This document shows, one piece after another, positions 50,178-63,855 of a DNA stretch of 64,000 nucleotides; within the stretch, counting starts at the first letter, position 1, and the number at the start of each line of letters is the position of its first letter. The stretch covers positions 2,480,001 through 2,544,000 of the forward strand of contig OZ059899.1 in assembly GCA_964057225.1 (NCBI GenBank). Reading direction: 5' to 3'. Position numbers and translations under genes: made by a program. The notes under the pieces were generated by a model. It was not told where the DNA came from and searched no databases. It was given only the letters and a program-made list of their open reading frames with translations. The DNA is from Auanema rhodensis (lineage: Eukaryota; Nematoda; Chromadorea; Rhabditida; Rhabditidae).

Positions 50178-52278
50178 ATGGAAACTCAACATACACTAAT
50201 GCATCATTTTTCAAACGATCATAACTAATTTTTGTATCAAACGTTTCTCAATGTAGTATAGTGCATTCGATGCGGATTTTTAAGCTGCGTCGATCTGTGT
50301 TATCAGATTTGCGCTAGCTTAAAAATGCACCGAGATATCAACTGATATAAGTTCACACTTATATCCTCGATTTTCACCCTGAAGAATTAATTTTTTCGTT
50401 GAATAACATTGTCCATCGTCTTTGCCTTAAAAAAAGGAATCTAATAACATCTACATTTTGCTAAATTATTTTGAAATTTTTCGAAAAAATTTTTTTCAAA
50501 ATGTTTTTGGAAGCAATGTTGAGTGTACATGGAAACTCAACATACACTAATGCATCATTTTTCAAACGATCATAACTAATTTTTGTATTAGCTTTTCTCA
50601 ATGTAGTATAGTGCATTCGATGCGGATTTTTAAGCTGCGTCGATCTGTGTTATCAGATTTGCGCTAGCTTAAAAATGCACCGAGATATCAACTGATATAA
50701 GTTCACACTTATATCCTCGATTTTCACCCTGAAGAATTAATTTTTTCGTTGAATAACATTGTCCATCGTCTTTGACTTGAAAAATGGAATCTAAAAACAT
50801 CTACTTTTTGCTAAATTATTTTGTAATTTTTCGAAAAAATTTTTGTCAAAATGTTTTTGGAAGCAATGTTGAGTGTACATGGAAACTCAACATACACTAA
50901 TGCATCATTTTTCAAACGATCATAACTAATTTTTGTATTAGCTTTTCTCAATGTAGTATAGTGCATTCGATGCGGATTTTTAAGCTGCGTCGATCTGTGT
51001 TATCAGATTTGCGCTAGCTTAAAAATGCACCGAGATATCAACTGATATAAGTTCACACTTATATCCTCGATTTTCACCCTGAAGAATTAATTTTTTCGTT
51101 GAATAACATTGTCCATCGTCTTTGCCTTAAAAAAAGGAATCTAATAACATCTACATTTTGCTAAATTATTTTGAAATTTTTCGAAAAAATTTTTTTCAAA
51201 ATGTTTTTGGAAGCAATGTTGAGTGTACATGGAAACTCAACATACACTAATGCATCATTTTTCAAACGATCATAACTAATTTTTGTATTAGCTTTTCTCA
51301 ATGTAGTATAGTGCATTCGATGCGGATTTTTAAGCTGCGTCGATCTGTGTTATCAGATTTGCGCTAGCTTAAAAATGCACCGAGATATCAACTGATATAA
51401 GTTCACACTTATATCCTCGATTTTCACCCTGAAGAATTAATTTTTTCGTTGAATAACATTGTCCATCGTCTTTGACTTGAAAAATGGAATCTAAAAACAT
51501 CTACTTTTTGCTAAATTATTTTGTAATTTTTCGAAAAAATTTTTGTCAAAATGTTTTTGGAAGCAATGTTGAGTGTACATGGAAACTCAACATACACTAA
51601 TGCATCATTTTTCAAACGATCATAACTAATTTTTGTATTAGCTTTTCTCAATGTAGTATAGTGCATTCGATGCGGATTTTTAAGCTGCGTCGATCTGTGT
51701 TATCAGATTTGCGCTAGCTTAAAAATGCACCGAGATATCAACTGATATAAGTTCACACTTATATCCTCGATTTTCACCCTGAAGAATTAATTTTTTCGTT
51801 GAATAACATTGTCCATCGTCTTTGACTTGAAAAATGGAATCTAAAAACATCTACTTTTTGCTAAATTATTTTGTAATTTTTCGAAAAAATTTTTGTCAAA
51901 ATGTTTTTGGAAGCAATGTTGAGTGTACATGGAAACTCAACATACACTAATGCATCATTTTTCAAACGATCATAACTAATTTTTGTATTAGTTTTTCTCA
52001 ATGTAGTATAGTGCATTCGATGCGGATTTTTAAGCTGCGTCGATCTGTGTTATCAGATTTGCGCTAGCTTAAAAATGCACCGAGATATCAACTGATATAA
52101 GTTCACACTTATATCCTCGATTTTCACCCTGAAGAATTAATTTTTTCGTTGAATAACATTGTCCATTGTCTTTGCCTTAAAAAATGGAATCTAAAAACAT
52201 CTACTTTTTGCTAAATTATTTTGAAATTTTTCGAAAAAATTTTTGTCAAAATGTTTTTGGAAGCAATGTTGAGTGTAC
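50178..52278 (+). repeat. Six monomers with TTGACTTGA and TAATAACATCTAC variants
   Basis: Monomers start at 50178, 50529, 50879, 51229, 51579 and 51929. Those at 50529, 51229 and 51579 share TTTGACTTGA and TTTTGTAATTTTTC. Those at 50178 and 50879 share CTAATAACATCTACATTTTG and TTTTTTTCAAAATG. The order suggests a 2-monomer duplication followed by duplication of a single monomer. The monomer at 51929 has TATTAGTTTTTC and TCCATTG. Confidence 0.78.
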
Positions 52279-53682
52279 ATGGAAACTCAACATACACTAA
52301 TGCATCATTTTTCAAACGATCATAACTAATTTTTGTATTAAGCTTTTCTCAATGTAGTATAGTGCATTCGATGCGGATTTTTAAGCTGCGTCGATCTGTG
52401 TTATCAGATTTGCGCTAGCTTAAAAATGCACCGAGATATCAACTGATATAAGTTCACACTTATATCCTCGATTTTCACCCTGAAGAATTAATTTTTTCGT
52501 TGAATAACATTGTCCATCGTCTTTGCCTTAAAAAAAGGAATCTAATAACATCTACATTTTGCTAAATTATTTTGAAATTTTTCGAAAAAATTTTTTTCAA
52601 AATGTTTTTGGAAGCAATTTTGAGTGTACATGGAAACTCAACATACACTAATGCATCATTTTTCAAAAGATCATAACTAATTTTTGTATTAAGCGTTTCT
52701 CAATGTAGTATAGTGCATTCGATGCGGATTTTTAAGCTGCGTCGATCTGTGTTATCAGATTTGCGCTAGCTTAAAAATGCACCGAGATATCAACTGATAT
52801 AAGTTCACACTTATATCCTCGATTTTCACCCTGAAGAATTAATTTTTTCGTTGAATAACATTGTCCATCGTCTTTGCCTTGAAAAATGGAATCTAAAAAC
52901 ATCTACTTTTTGCTAAATTATTTTGAAATTTTTCGAAAAAATTTTTGTCAAAATGTTTTTGGAAGCAATGTTGAGTGTACATGGAAACTCAACATACACT
53001 AATGCATCATTTTTCAAACGATCATAACTAATTTTTGTATTAAGCTTTTCTCAATGTAGTATAGTGCATTCGATGCGGATTTTTAAGCTGCGTCGATCTG
53101 TGTTATCAGATTTGCGCTAGCTTAAAAATGCACCGAGATATCAACTGATATAAGTTCACACTTATATCCTCGATTTTCACCCTGAAGAATTAATTTTTTC
53201 GTTGAATAACATTGTCCATCGTCTTTGCCTTAAAAAAAGGAATCTAATAACATCTACATTTTGCTAAATTATTTTGAAATTTTTCGAAAAAATTTTTTTC
53301 AAAATGTTTTTGGAAGCAATTTTGAGTGTACATGGAAACTCAACATACACTAATGCATCATTTTTCAAAAGATCATAACTAATTTTTGTATTAAGCGTTT
53401 CTCAATGTAGTATAGTGCATTCGATGCGGATTTTTAAGCTGCGTCGATCTGTGTTATCAGATTTGCGCTAGCTTAAAAATGCACCGAGATATCAACTGAT
53501 ATAAGTTCACACTTATATCCTCGATTTTCACCCTGAAGAATTAATTTTTTCGTTGAATAACATTGTCCATCGTCTTTGCCTTGAAAAATGGAATCTAAAA
53601 ACATCTACTTTTTGCTAAATTATTTTGAAATTTTTCGAAAAAATTTTTGTCAAAATGTTTTTGGAAGCAATGTTGAGTGTAC
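52279..53682 (+). repeat. 2-monomer tandem duplication (2 x 702 bp), apparently identical
   Basis: Units 52279-52980 and 52981-53682 share GCAATTTTGAGTG (end of the first monomer) and CAAAAGATC (head of the second), both found only here. I saw no difference between the units. This is one of the youngest duplications visible. Confidence 0.88.
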
Positions 53683-55788
53683 ATGGAAACTCAACATACA
53701 CTAATGCATCATTTTTCAAACGATCATAACTAATTTTTGTATCAAACGTTTCTCAATGTAGTATAGTGCATTCGATGCGGATTTTTAAGCTGCGTCGATC
53801 TGTGTTATCAGATTTGCGCTAGCTTAAAAATGCACCGAGATATCAACTGATATAAGTTCACACTTATATCCTCGATTTTCACCCTGAAGAATTAATTTTT
53901 TCGTTGAATAACATTGTCCATCGTCTTTGCCTTAAAAAAAGGAATCTAATAACATCTACATTTTGCTAAATTATTTTGAAATTTTTCGAAAAAATTTTTT
54001 TCAAAATGTTTTTGGAAGCAATGTTGAGTGTACATGGAAACTCAACATACACTAATGCATCATTTTTCAAACGATCATAACTAATTTTTGTATTAAGCTT
54101 TTCTCAATGTAGTATAGTGCATTCGATGCGGATTTTCAAGCTGCGTCGATCTGTGTTATCAGATTTGCGCTAGCTTAAAAATGCACTGAGATATCAACTG
54201 ATATAAGTTCACACTTATATCCTCGATTTTCACCCTGAAGAATTGATTTTTTCGTTGAATAACATTGTCCATCGTCTTTGCCTTGAAAAATGGAATCTAA
54301 AAACATCTACTTTTTGCTAAATTATTTTGAAATTTTTCGAAAAAATTTTTGTCAAAATGTTTTTGGAAGCAATGTTGAGTGTACATGGAAACTCAACATA
54401 CACTAATGCATCATTTTTCAAACGATCATAACTAATTTTTGTATTAAGCGTTTCTCAATGTAGTATAGTGCATTCGATGCGGATTTTTAAGCTGCGTCGA
54501 TCTGTGTTATCAGATTTGCGCTAGCTTAAAAATGCACCGAGATATCAACTGATATAAGTTCACACTTATATCCTCGATTTTCACCCTGAAGAATTAATTT
54601 TTTCGTTGAATAACATTGTCCATCGTCTTTGCCTTGAAAAATGGAATCTAAAAACATCTACTTTTTGCTAAATTATTTTGAAATTTTTCGAAAAAATTTT
54701 TGTCAAAATGTTTTTGGAAGCAATGTTGAGTGTACATGGAAACTCAACATACACTAATGCATCATTTTTCAAACGATCATAACTAATTTTTGTATCAAAC
54801 GTTTCTCAATGTAGTATAGTGCATTCGATGCGGATTTTTAAGCTGCGTCGATCTGTGTTATCAGATTTGCGCTAGCTTAAAAATGCACCGAGATATCAAC
54901 TGATATAAGTTCACACTTATATCCTCGATTTTCACCCTGAAGAATTAATTTTTTCGTTGAATAACATTGTCCATCGTCTTTGCCTTAAAAAAAGGAATCT
55001 AATAACATCTACATTTTGCTAAATTATTTTGAAATTTTTCGAAAAAATTTTTTTCAAAATGTTTTTGGAAGCAATGTTGAGTGTACATGGAAACTCAACA
55101 TACACTAATGCATCATTTTTCAAACGATCATAACTAATTTTTGTATTAAGCTTTTCTCAATGTAGTATAGTGCATTCGATGTGGATTTTTAAGCTGCGTC
55201 GATCTGTGTTATCAGATTTGCGCTAGCTTAAAAATGCACTGAGATATCAACTGATATAAGTTCACACTTATATCCTCGATTTTCACCCTGAAGAATTGAT
55301 TTTTTCGTTGAATAACATTGTCCATCGTCTTTGCCTTGAAAAATGGAATCTAAAAACATCTACTTTTTGCTAAATTATTTTGAAATTTTTCGAAAAAATT
55401 TTTGTCAAAATGTTTTTGGAAGCAATGTTGAGTGTACATGGAAACTCAACATATACTAATGCATCATTTTTCAAACGATCATAACTAATTTTTGTATTAA
55501 GCGTTTCTCAATGTAGTATAGTGCATTCGATGCGGAATTTTAAGCTGCGTCGATCTGTGTTATCAGATTTGCGCTAGCTTAAAAATGCACCGAGATATCA
55601 ACTGATATAAGTTCACACTTATATCCTCGATTTTCACCCTGAAGAATTGATTTTTTCGTTGAATAACATTGTCCATCGTCTTTGCCTTGAAAAATGGAAT
55701 CTAAAAACATCTACTTTCTGCTAAATTATTTTGAAATTTTTCGAAAAAATTTTTGTCAAAATGTTTTTGGAAGCAATGTTGAGTGTAC
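53683..55788 (+). repeat. 3-monomer tandem duplication (2 x 1053 bp)
   Basis: Units 53683-54735 and 54736-55788 share the order TATCAAACG with CTAATAACATC, TATTAAGCTTTTC with AATGCACTGAG, then TATTAAGCG. Differences: GATTTTCAAG in unit 1 (near 54132); GATGTGGATT (55180), CATATACTAA (55450) and GCGGAATTTTAAG in unit 2. Confidence 0.8.
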
Positions 55789-56489
55789 ATGGAAACTCAA
55801 CATACACTAATGCATCATTTTTCAAACGATCATAACTAATTTTTGTATTAAGCGTTTCTCGATGTAGTATAGTGCATTCGATGCGGATTTTTAAGCTGCG
55901 TCGATCTGTGTTATCAGATTTGCGCTAGCTTAAAAATGCACCGAGATTTTAACTGATATAAGTTCACACTTATATCCTCGATTTTCACCCTGAAGAATTG
56001 ATTTTTTCGTTGAATAACATCGTCCATCGTCTTTGCCTTGAAAAATGGAATCTAAAAACATCTACTTTTTGCTAAATTATTTCGAAATTTTTCGAAAACA
56101 TTTTTGTCAAAATGTTTTTGGAAGCAATGTTGAGTGTACATGGAAACTCAACATACACTAATGCATCATTTTTCAAACGATCATAACTAATTTTTGTATT
56201 AGCTTTTCTCAATGTAGTATAGTGCATTCGATGCGGATTTTTAAGCTGCGTCGATCTGTGTTATCAGATTTGCGCTAGCTTAAAAATGCACCGAGATATC
56301 AACTGATATAAGTTCACACTTATATCCTCGATTTTCACCCTGAAGAATTAATTTTTTCGTTGAATAACATTGTCCATCGTCTTTGCCTTAAAAAATGGAA
56401 TCTAAAAACATCTACTTTTTGCTAAATTATTTTGAAATTTTTCGAAAAAATTTTTGTCAAAATGTTTTTGGAAGCAATGTTGAGTGTAC
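54736..56489 (+). repeat. Five-monomer block that recurs 5613 bp (16 monomers) later, copy 1
   Basis: Types in order: TATCAAACG with CTAATAACATC; TATTAAGCTTTTC with AATGCACTGAG; TATTAAGCG with GCGGAATTTTAAG and ACTTTCTGC; CTCG with GAGATTTTAACTG and ACATCGTCC; TATTAGC with CCTTAAAAAATGG. The same five types follow from 60349. Local differences are GATGTGGATT and CATATACTAA here. Confidence 0.8.
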
Positions 56490-58242
56490 ATGGAAACTCA
56501 ACATACACTAATGCATCATTTTTCAAACGATCATAACTAATTTTTGTATTAAGCTTTTCTCAATGTAGTATAGTGCATTCGATGCGGATTTTTAAGCTGC
56601 GTCGATCTGTGTTATCAGATTTGCGCTAGCTTAAAAATGCACCGAGATTTTAACTGATATAAGTTCACACTTATATCCTCGATTTTCACCCTGAAGAATT
56701 GATTTTTTCGTTGAATAACATCGTCCATCGTCTTTGCCTTGAAAAATGGAATCTAAAAACATCTACTTTTTGCTAAATTATTTTGAAATTTTTCGAAAAC
56801 ATTTTTGTCAAAATGTTTTTGGAAGCAATGTTGAGTGTACATGGAAACTCAACATACACTAATGCATCATTTTTCAAACGATCATAACTAATTTTTGTAT
56901 TAGCTTTTCTCAATGTAGTATAGTGCATTCGATGCGGATTTTTAAGCTGCGTCGATCTGTGTTATCAGATTTGCGCTAGCTTAAAAATGCACCGAGATAT
57001 CAACTGATATAAGTTCACACTTATATCCTCGATTTTCACCCTGAAGAATTAATTTTTTCGTTGAATAACATTGTCCATCGTCTTTGCCTTAAAAAATGGA
57101 ATCTAAAAACATCTACTTTTTGCTAAATTATTTTGAAATTTTTCGAAAAAATTTTTGTCAAAATGTTTTTGGAAGCAATGTTGAGTGTACATGGAAACTC
57201 AACATACACTAATGCATCATTTTTCAAACGATCATAACTAATTTTTGTATTAAGCTTTTCTCAATGTAGTATAGTGCATTCGATGCGGATTTTTAAGCTG
57301 CGTCGATCTGTGTTATCAGATTTGCGCTAGCTTAAAAATGCACCGAGATATCAACTGATATAAGTTCACACTTATATCCTCGATTTTCACCCTGAAGAAT
57401 TGATTTTTTCGTTGAATAACATCGTCCATCGTCTTTGCCTTGAAAAATGGAATCTAAAAACATCTACTTTTTGCTAAATTATTTTGAAATTTTTCGAAAA
57501 CATTTTTGTCAAAATGTTTTTGGAAGCAATGTTGAGTGTACATGGAAACTCAACATACACTAATGCATCATTTTTCAAACGATCATAACTAATTTTTGTA
57601 TTAGCTTTTCTCAATGTAGTATAGTGCATTCGATGCGGATTTTTAAGCTGCGTCGATCTGTGTTATCAGATTTGCGCTAGCTTAAAAATGCACCGAGATA
57701 TCAACTGATATAAGTTCACACTTATATCCTCGATTTTCACCCTGAAGAATTAATTTTTTCGTTGAATAACATTGTCCATCGTCTTTGCCTTAAAAAATGG
57801 AATCTAAAAACATCTACTTTTTGCTAAATTATTTTGAAATTTTTCGAAAAAATTTTTGTCAAAATGTTTTTGGAAGCAATGTTGAGTGTACATGGAAACT
57901 CAACATACACTAATGCATCATTTTTCAAACGATCATAACTAATTTTTGTATTAAGCTTTTCTCAATGTAGTATAGTGCATTCGATGCGGATTTTTAAGCT
58001 GCGTCGATCTGTGTTATCAGATTTGCGCTAGCTTAAAAATGCACCGAGATATCAACTGATATAAGTTCACACTTATATCCTCGATTTTCACCCTGAAGAA
58101 TTGATTTTTTCGTTGAATAACATTGTCCATCGTCTTTGCCTTGAAAAATGGAATCTAAAAACATCTACTTTCTGCTAAATTATTTTGAAATTTTTCGAAA
58201 AAATTTTTGTCAAAATGTTTTTGGAAGCAATGTTGAGTGTAC
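56140..58242 (+). repeat. 2-monomer repeats (period 701 bp), three units
   Basis: Units start at 56140, 56841 and 57542. Each has a 350-bp TATTAGC monomer with GAATTAA and CCTTAAAAAATGG, then a 351-bp TATTAAGCTTTTC monomer with GAATTGA. The second monomers of the first two units carry ACATCGTCC and CGAAAACATTTTTG. The third unit ends with ACTTTCTGC and the normal tail, so its second monomer looks recombinant with the type at 55438. Confidence 0.8.
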
Positions 58243-60348
58243 ATGGAAACTCAACATACACTAATGCATCATTTTTCAAACGATCATAACTAATTTTTGT
58301 ATTAAGCGTTTCTCGATGTAGTATAGTGCATTCGATGCGGATTTTTAAGCTGCGTCGATCTGTGTTATCAGATTTGCGCTAGCTTAAAAATGCACCGAGA
58401 TTTTAACTGATATAAGTTCACACTTATATCCTCGATTTTCACCCTGAAGAATTGATTTTTTCGTTGAATAACATCGTCCATCGTCTTTGCCTTGAAAAAT
58501 GGAATCTAAAAACATCTACTTTTTGCTAAATTATTTTGAAATTTTTCGAAAACATTTTTGTCAAAATGTTTTTGGAAGCAATGTTGAGTGTACATGGAAA
58601 CTCAACATACACTAATGCATCATTTTTCAAACGATCATAACTAATTTTTGTATTAAGCTTTTCTCAATGTAGTATAGTGCATTCGATGCGGATTTTTAAG
58701 CTTCGTCGATCTGTGTTATCAGATTTGCGCTAGCTTAAAAATGCACCGAGATATCAACTGATATAAGTTCACACTTATATCCTCGATTTTCACCCTGAAG
58801 AATTGATTTTTTCGTTGAATAACATTGTCCATCGTCTTTGCCTTGAAAAATGGAATCTAAAAACATCTACTTTTTGCTAAATTATTTTGAAATTTTTCGA
58901 AAAAATTTTTGTCAAAATGTTTTTGGAAGCAATGTTGAGTGTACATGGAAACTCAACATACACTAATGCATCATTTTTCAAACGATCATAACTAATTTCT
59001 GTATTAAGCTTTTCTCAATGTAGTATAGTGCATTCGATGCGGATTTTTAAGCTGCGTCGATCTGTGTTATCAGATTTGCGCTAGCTTAAAAATGCACTGA
59101 GATATCAACTGATATAAGTTCACACTTATATCCTCGATTTTCACCCTGAAGAATTGATTTTTTCGTTGAATAACATTGTCCATCGTCTTTGCCTTGAAAA
59201 ATGGAATCTAAAAACATCTACTTTTTGCTAAATTATTTTGAAATTTTTCGAAAAAATTTTTGTCAAAATGTTTTTGGAAGCAATGTTGAGTGTACATGGA
59301 AACTCAACATACACTAATGCATCATTTTTCAAACGATCATAACTAATTTTTGTATTAAGCGTTTCTCGATGTAGTATAGTGCATTCGATGCGGATTTTTA
59401 AGCTGCGTCGATCTGTGTTATCAGATTTGCGCTAGCTTAAAAATGCACCGAGATATCAACTGATATAAGTTCACACTTATATCCTCGATTTTCACCCTGA
59501 AGAATTAATTTTTTCGTTGAATAACATTGTCCATCGTCTTTGCCTTAAAAAAAGGAATCTAATAACATCTACATTTTGCTAAATTATTTTGAAATTTTTC
59601 GAAAAAATTTTTGTCAAAATGTTTTTGGAAGCAATGTTGAGTGTACATGGAAACTCAACATACACTAATGCATCATTTTTCAAACGATCATAACTAATTT
59701 TTGTATCAAACGTTTCTCAATGTAGTATAGTGCATTCGATGCGGATTTTTAAGCTGCGTCGATCTGTGTTATCAGATTTGCGCTAGCTTAAAAATGCACC
59801 GAGATATCAACTGATATAAGTTCACACTTATATCCTCGATTTTCACCCTGAAGAATTAATTTTTTCGTTGAATAACATTGTCCATCGTCTTTGCCTTGAA
59901 AAATGGAATCTAAAAACATCTACTTTTTGCTAAATTATTTTGAAATTTTTCGAAAAAATTTTTGTCAAAATGTTTTTGGAAGCAATGTTGAGTGTACATG
60001 GAAACTCAACATACACTAATGCATCATTTTTCAAACGATCATAACTAATTTTTGTATTAAGCGTTTCTCGATGTAGTATAGTGCATTCGATGCGGATTTT
60101 TAAGCTGCGTCGATCTGTGTTATCAGATTTGCGCTAGCTTAAAAATGCACCGAGATATCAACTGATATAAGTTCACACTTATATCCTCGATTTTCACCCT
60201 GAAGAATTAATTTTTTCGTTGAATAACATTGTCCATCGTCTTTGCCTTAAAAAAAGGAATCTAATAACATCTACATTTTGCTAAATTATTTTGAAATTTT
60301 TCGAAAAAATTTTTGTCAAAATGTTTTTGGAAGCAATGTTGAGTGTAC
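58243..60348 (+). repeat. Six mixed monomers, with a 2-monomer repeat at 59296
   Basis: The monomer at 58243 matches 55789 (CTCG, GAGATTTTAACTG, ACATCGTCC, CGAAAACATT). The one at 58594 has a private AGCTTCGTCG. The one at 58945 has TTTCTGTATT and AATGCACTGAG. Monomers at 59296 and 59998 share CTCG with CTAATAACATCTAC, and both are followed by TATCAAACG monomers (59647, 60349) with different tails. Confidence 0.75.
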
Positions 60349-62102
60349 ATGGAAACTCAACATACACTAATGCATCATTTTTCAAACGATCATAACTAAT
60401 TTTTGTATCAAACGTTTCTCAATGTAGTATAGTGCATTCGATGCGGATTTTTAAGCTGCGTCGATCTGTGTTATCAGATTTGCGCTAGCTTAAAAATGCA
60501 CCGAGATATCAACTGATATAAGTTCACACTTATATCCTCGATTTTCACCCTGAAGAATTAATTTTTTCGTTGAATAACATTGTCCATCGTCTTTGCCTTA
60601 AAAAAAGGAATCTAATAACATCTACATTTTGCTAAATTATTTTGAAATTTTTCGAAAAAATTTTTTTCAAAATGTTTTTGGAAGCAATGTTGAGTGTACA
60701 TGGAAACTCAACATACACTAATGCATCATTTTTCAAACGATCATAACTAATTTTTGTATTAAGCTTTTCTCAATGTAGTATAGTGCATTCGATGCGGATT
60801 TTTAAGCTGCGTCGATCTGTGTTATCAGATTTGCGCTAGCTTAAAAATGCACTGAGATATCAACTGATATAAGTTCACACTTATATCCTCGATTTTCACC
60901 CTGAAGAATTGATTTTTTCGTTGAATAACATTGTCCATCGTCTTTGCCTTGAAAAATGGAATCTAAAAACATCTACTTTTTGCTAAATTATTTTGAAATT
61001 TTTCGAAAAAATTTTTGTCAAAATGTTTTTGGAAGCAATGTTGAGTGTACATGGAAACTCAACATACACTAATGCATCATTTTTCAAACGATCATAACTA
61101 ATTTTTGTATTAAGCGTTTCTCAATGTAGTATAGTGCATTCGATGCGGAATTTTAAGCTGCGTCGATCTGTGTTATCAGATTTGCGCTAGCTTAAAAATG
61201 CACCGAGATATCAACTGATATAAGTTCACACTTATATCCTCGATTTTCACCCTGAAGAATTGATTTTTTCGTTGAATAACATTGTCCATCGTCTTCGCCT
61301 TGAAAAATGGAATCTAAAAACATCTACTTTCTGCTAAATTATTTTGAAATTTTTCGAAAAAATTTTTGTCAAAATGTTTTTGGAAGCAATGTTGAGTGTA
61401 CATGGAAACTCAACATACACTAATGCATCATTTTTCAAACGATCATAACTAATTTTTGTATTAAGCGTTTCTCGATGTAGTATAGTGCATTCGATGCGGA
61501 TTTTTAAGCTGCGTCGATCTGTGTTATCAGATTTGCGCTAGCTTAAAAATGCACCGAGATTTTAACTGATATAAGTTCACACTTATATCCTCGATTTTCA
61601 CCCTGAAGAATTGATTTTTTCGTTGAATAACATCGTCCATCGTCTTTGCCTTGAAAAATGGAATCTAAAAACATCTACTTTTTGCTAAATTATTTTGAAA
61701 TTTTTCGAAAAAATTTTTGTCAAAATGTTTTTGGAAGCAATGTTGAGTGTACATGGAAACTCAACATACACTAATGCATCATTTTTCAAACGATCATAAC
61801 TAATTTTTGTATTAGCTTTTCTCAATGTAGTATAGTGCATTCGATGCGGATTTTTAAGCTGCGTCGATCTGTGTTATCAGATTTGCGCTAGCTTAAAAAT
61901 GCACCGAGATATCAACTGATATAAGTTCACACTTATATCCTCGATTTTCACCCTGAAGAATTAATTTTTTCGTTGAATAACATTGTCCATCGTCTTTGCC
62001 TTAAAAAATGGAATCTAAAAACATCTACTTTTTGCTAAATTATTTTGAAATTTTTCGAAAAAATTTTTGTCAAAATGTTTTTGGAAGCAATGTTGAGTGT
62101 AC
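60349..62102 (+). repeat. Five-monomer block, copy 2 (16 monomers after copy 1)
   Basis: The five types of 54736-56489 recur in order, including the rare GCGGAATTTTAAG (near 61146; copy 1 near 55535) and ACTTTCTGC. The displacement of 5613 bp equals 16 monomers, three of them 350 bp. Private here is GTCTTCGCC (near 61292). Confidence 0.8.
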
Positions 62103-63855
62103 ATGGAAACTCAACATACACTAATGCATCATTTTTCAAACGATCATAACTAATTTTTGTATTAAGCTTTTCTCAATGTAGTATAGTGCATTCGATGCGG
62201 ATTTTTAAGCTGCGTCGATCTGTGTTATCAGATTTGCGCTAGCTTAAAAATGCACCGAGATATCAACTGATATAAGTTCACACTTATATCCTCGATTTTC
62301 ACCCTGAAGAATTGATTTTTTCGTTGAATAACATTGTCCATCGTCTTTGCCTTGAAAAATGGAATCTAAAAACATCTACTTTTTGCTAAATTATTTTGAA
62401 ATTTTTCGAAAACATTTTTGTCAAAATGTTTTTGGAAGCAATGTTGAGTGTACATGGAAACTCAACATACACTAATGCATCATTTTTCAAACGATCATAA
62501 CTAATTTTTGTATTAGCTTTTCTCAATGTAGTATAGTGCATTCGATGCGGATTTTTAAGCTGCGTCGATCTGTGTTATCAGATTTGCGCTAGCTTAAAAA
62601 TGCACCGAGATATCAACTGATATAAGTTCACACTTATATCCTCGATTTTCACCCTGAAGAATTGATTTTTTCGTTGAATAACATTGTCCATCGTCTTTGC
62701 CTTGAAAAATGGAATCTAAAAACATCTACTTTTTGCTAAATTATTTTGAAATTTTTCGAAAACATTTTTGTCAAAATGTTTTTGGAAGCAATGTTGAGTG
62801 TACATGGAAACTCAACATACACTAATGCATCATTTTTCAAACGATCATAACTAATTTTTGTATTAGCTTTTCTCAATGTAGTATAGTGCATTCGATGCGG
62901 ATTTTTAAGCTGCGTCGATCTGTGTTATCAGATTTGCGCTAGCTTAAAAATGCACCGAGATATCAACTGATATAAGTTCACACTTATATCCTCGATTTTC
63001 ACCCTGAAGAATTAATTTTTTCGTTGAATAACATTGTCCATCGTCTTTGCCTTAAAAAATGGAATCTAAAAACATCTACTTTTTGCTAAATTATTTTGAA
63101 ATTTTTCGAAAAAATTTTTGTCAAAATGTTTTTGGAAGCAATGTTGAGTGTACATGGAAACTCAACATACACTAATGCATCATTTTTCAAACGATCATAA
63201 CTAATTTTTGTATTAAGCTTTTCTCAATGTAGTATAGTGCATTCGATGCGGATTTTTAAGCTGCGTCGATCTGTGTTATCAGATTTGCGCTAGCTTAAAA
63301 ATGCACCGAGATATCAACTGATATAAGTTCACACTTATATCCTCGATTTTCACCCTGAAGAATTGATTTTTTCGTTGAATAACATTGTCCATCGTCTTTG
63401 CCTTGAAAAATGGAATCTAAAAACATCTACTTTTTGCTAAATTATTTTGAAATTTTTCGAAAAAATTTTTGTCAAAATGTTTTTGGAAGCAATGTTGAGT
63501 GTACATGGAAACTCAACATACACTAATGCATCATTTTTCAAACGATCATAACTAATTTTTGTATTAAGCGTTTCTCAATGTAGTATAGTGCATTCGATGC
63601 GGATATTTAAGCTGCGTCGATCTGTGTTATCAGATTTGCGCTAGCTTAAAAATGCACCGAGATATCAACTGATATAAGTTCACACTTATATCCTCGATTT
63701 TCACCCTGAAGAATTAATTTTTTCGTTGAATAACATTGTCCATCGTCTTTGCCTTGAAAAATGGAATCTAAAAACATCTACTTTTTGCTAAATTATTTTG
63801 AAATTTTTCGAAAAAATTTTTGTCAAAATGTTTTTGGAAGCAATGTTGAGTGTAC
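62103..63855 (+). repeat. Last five complete monomers
   Basis: Monomers start at 62103, 62454, 62804, 63154 and 63505. The one at 62454 has a TATTAGC head with the GAATTGA, CGAAAACATTTTTG tail of its neighbour at 62103, so it looks chimeric. The one at 63505 has a private GCGGATATTTAAG. Confidence 0.8.
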
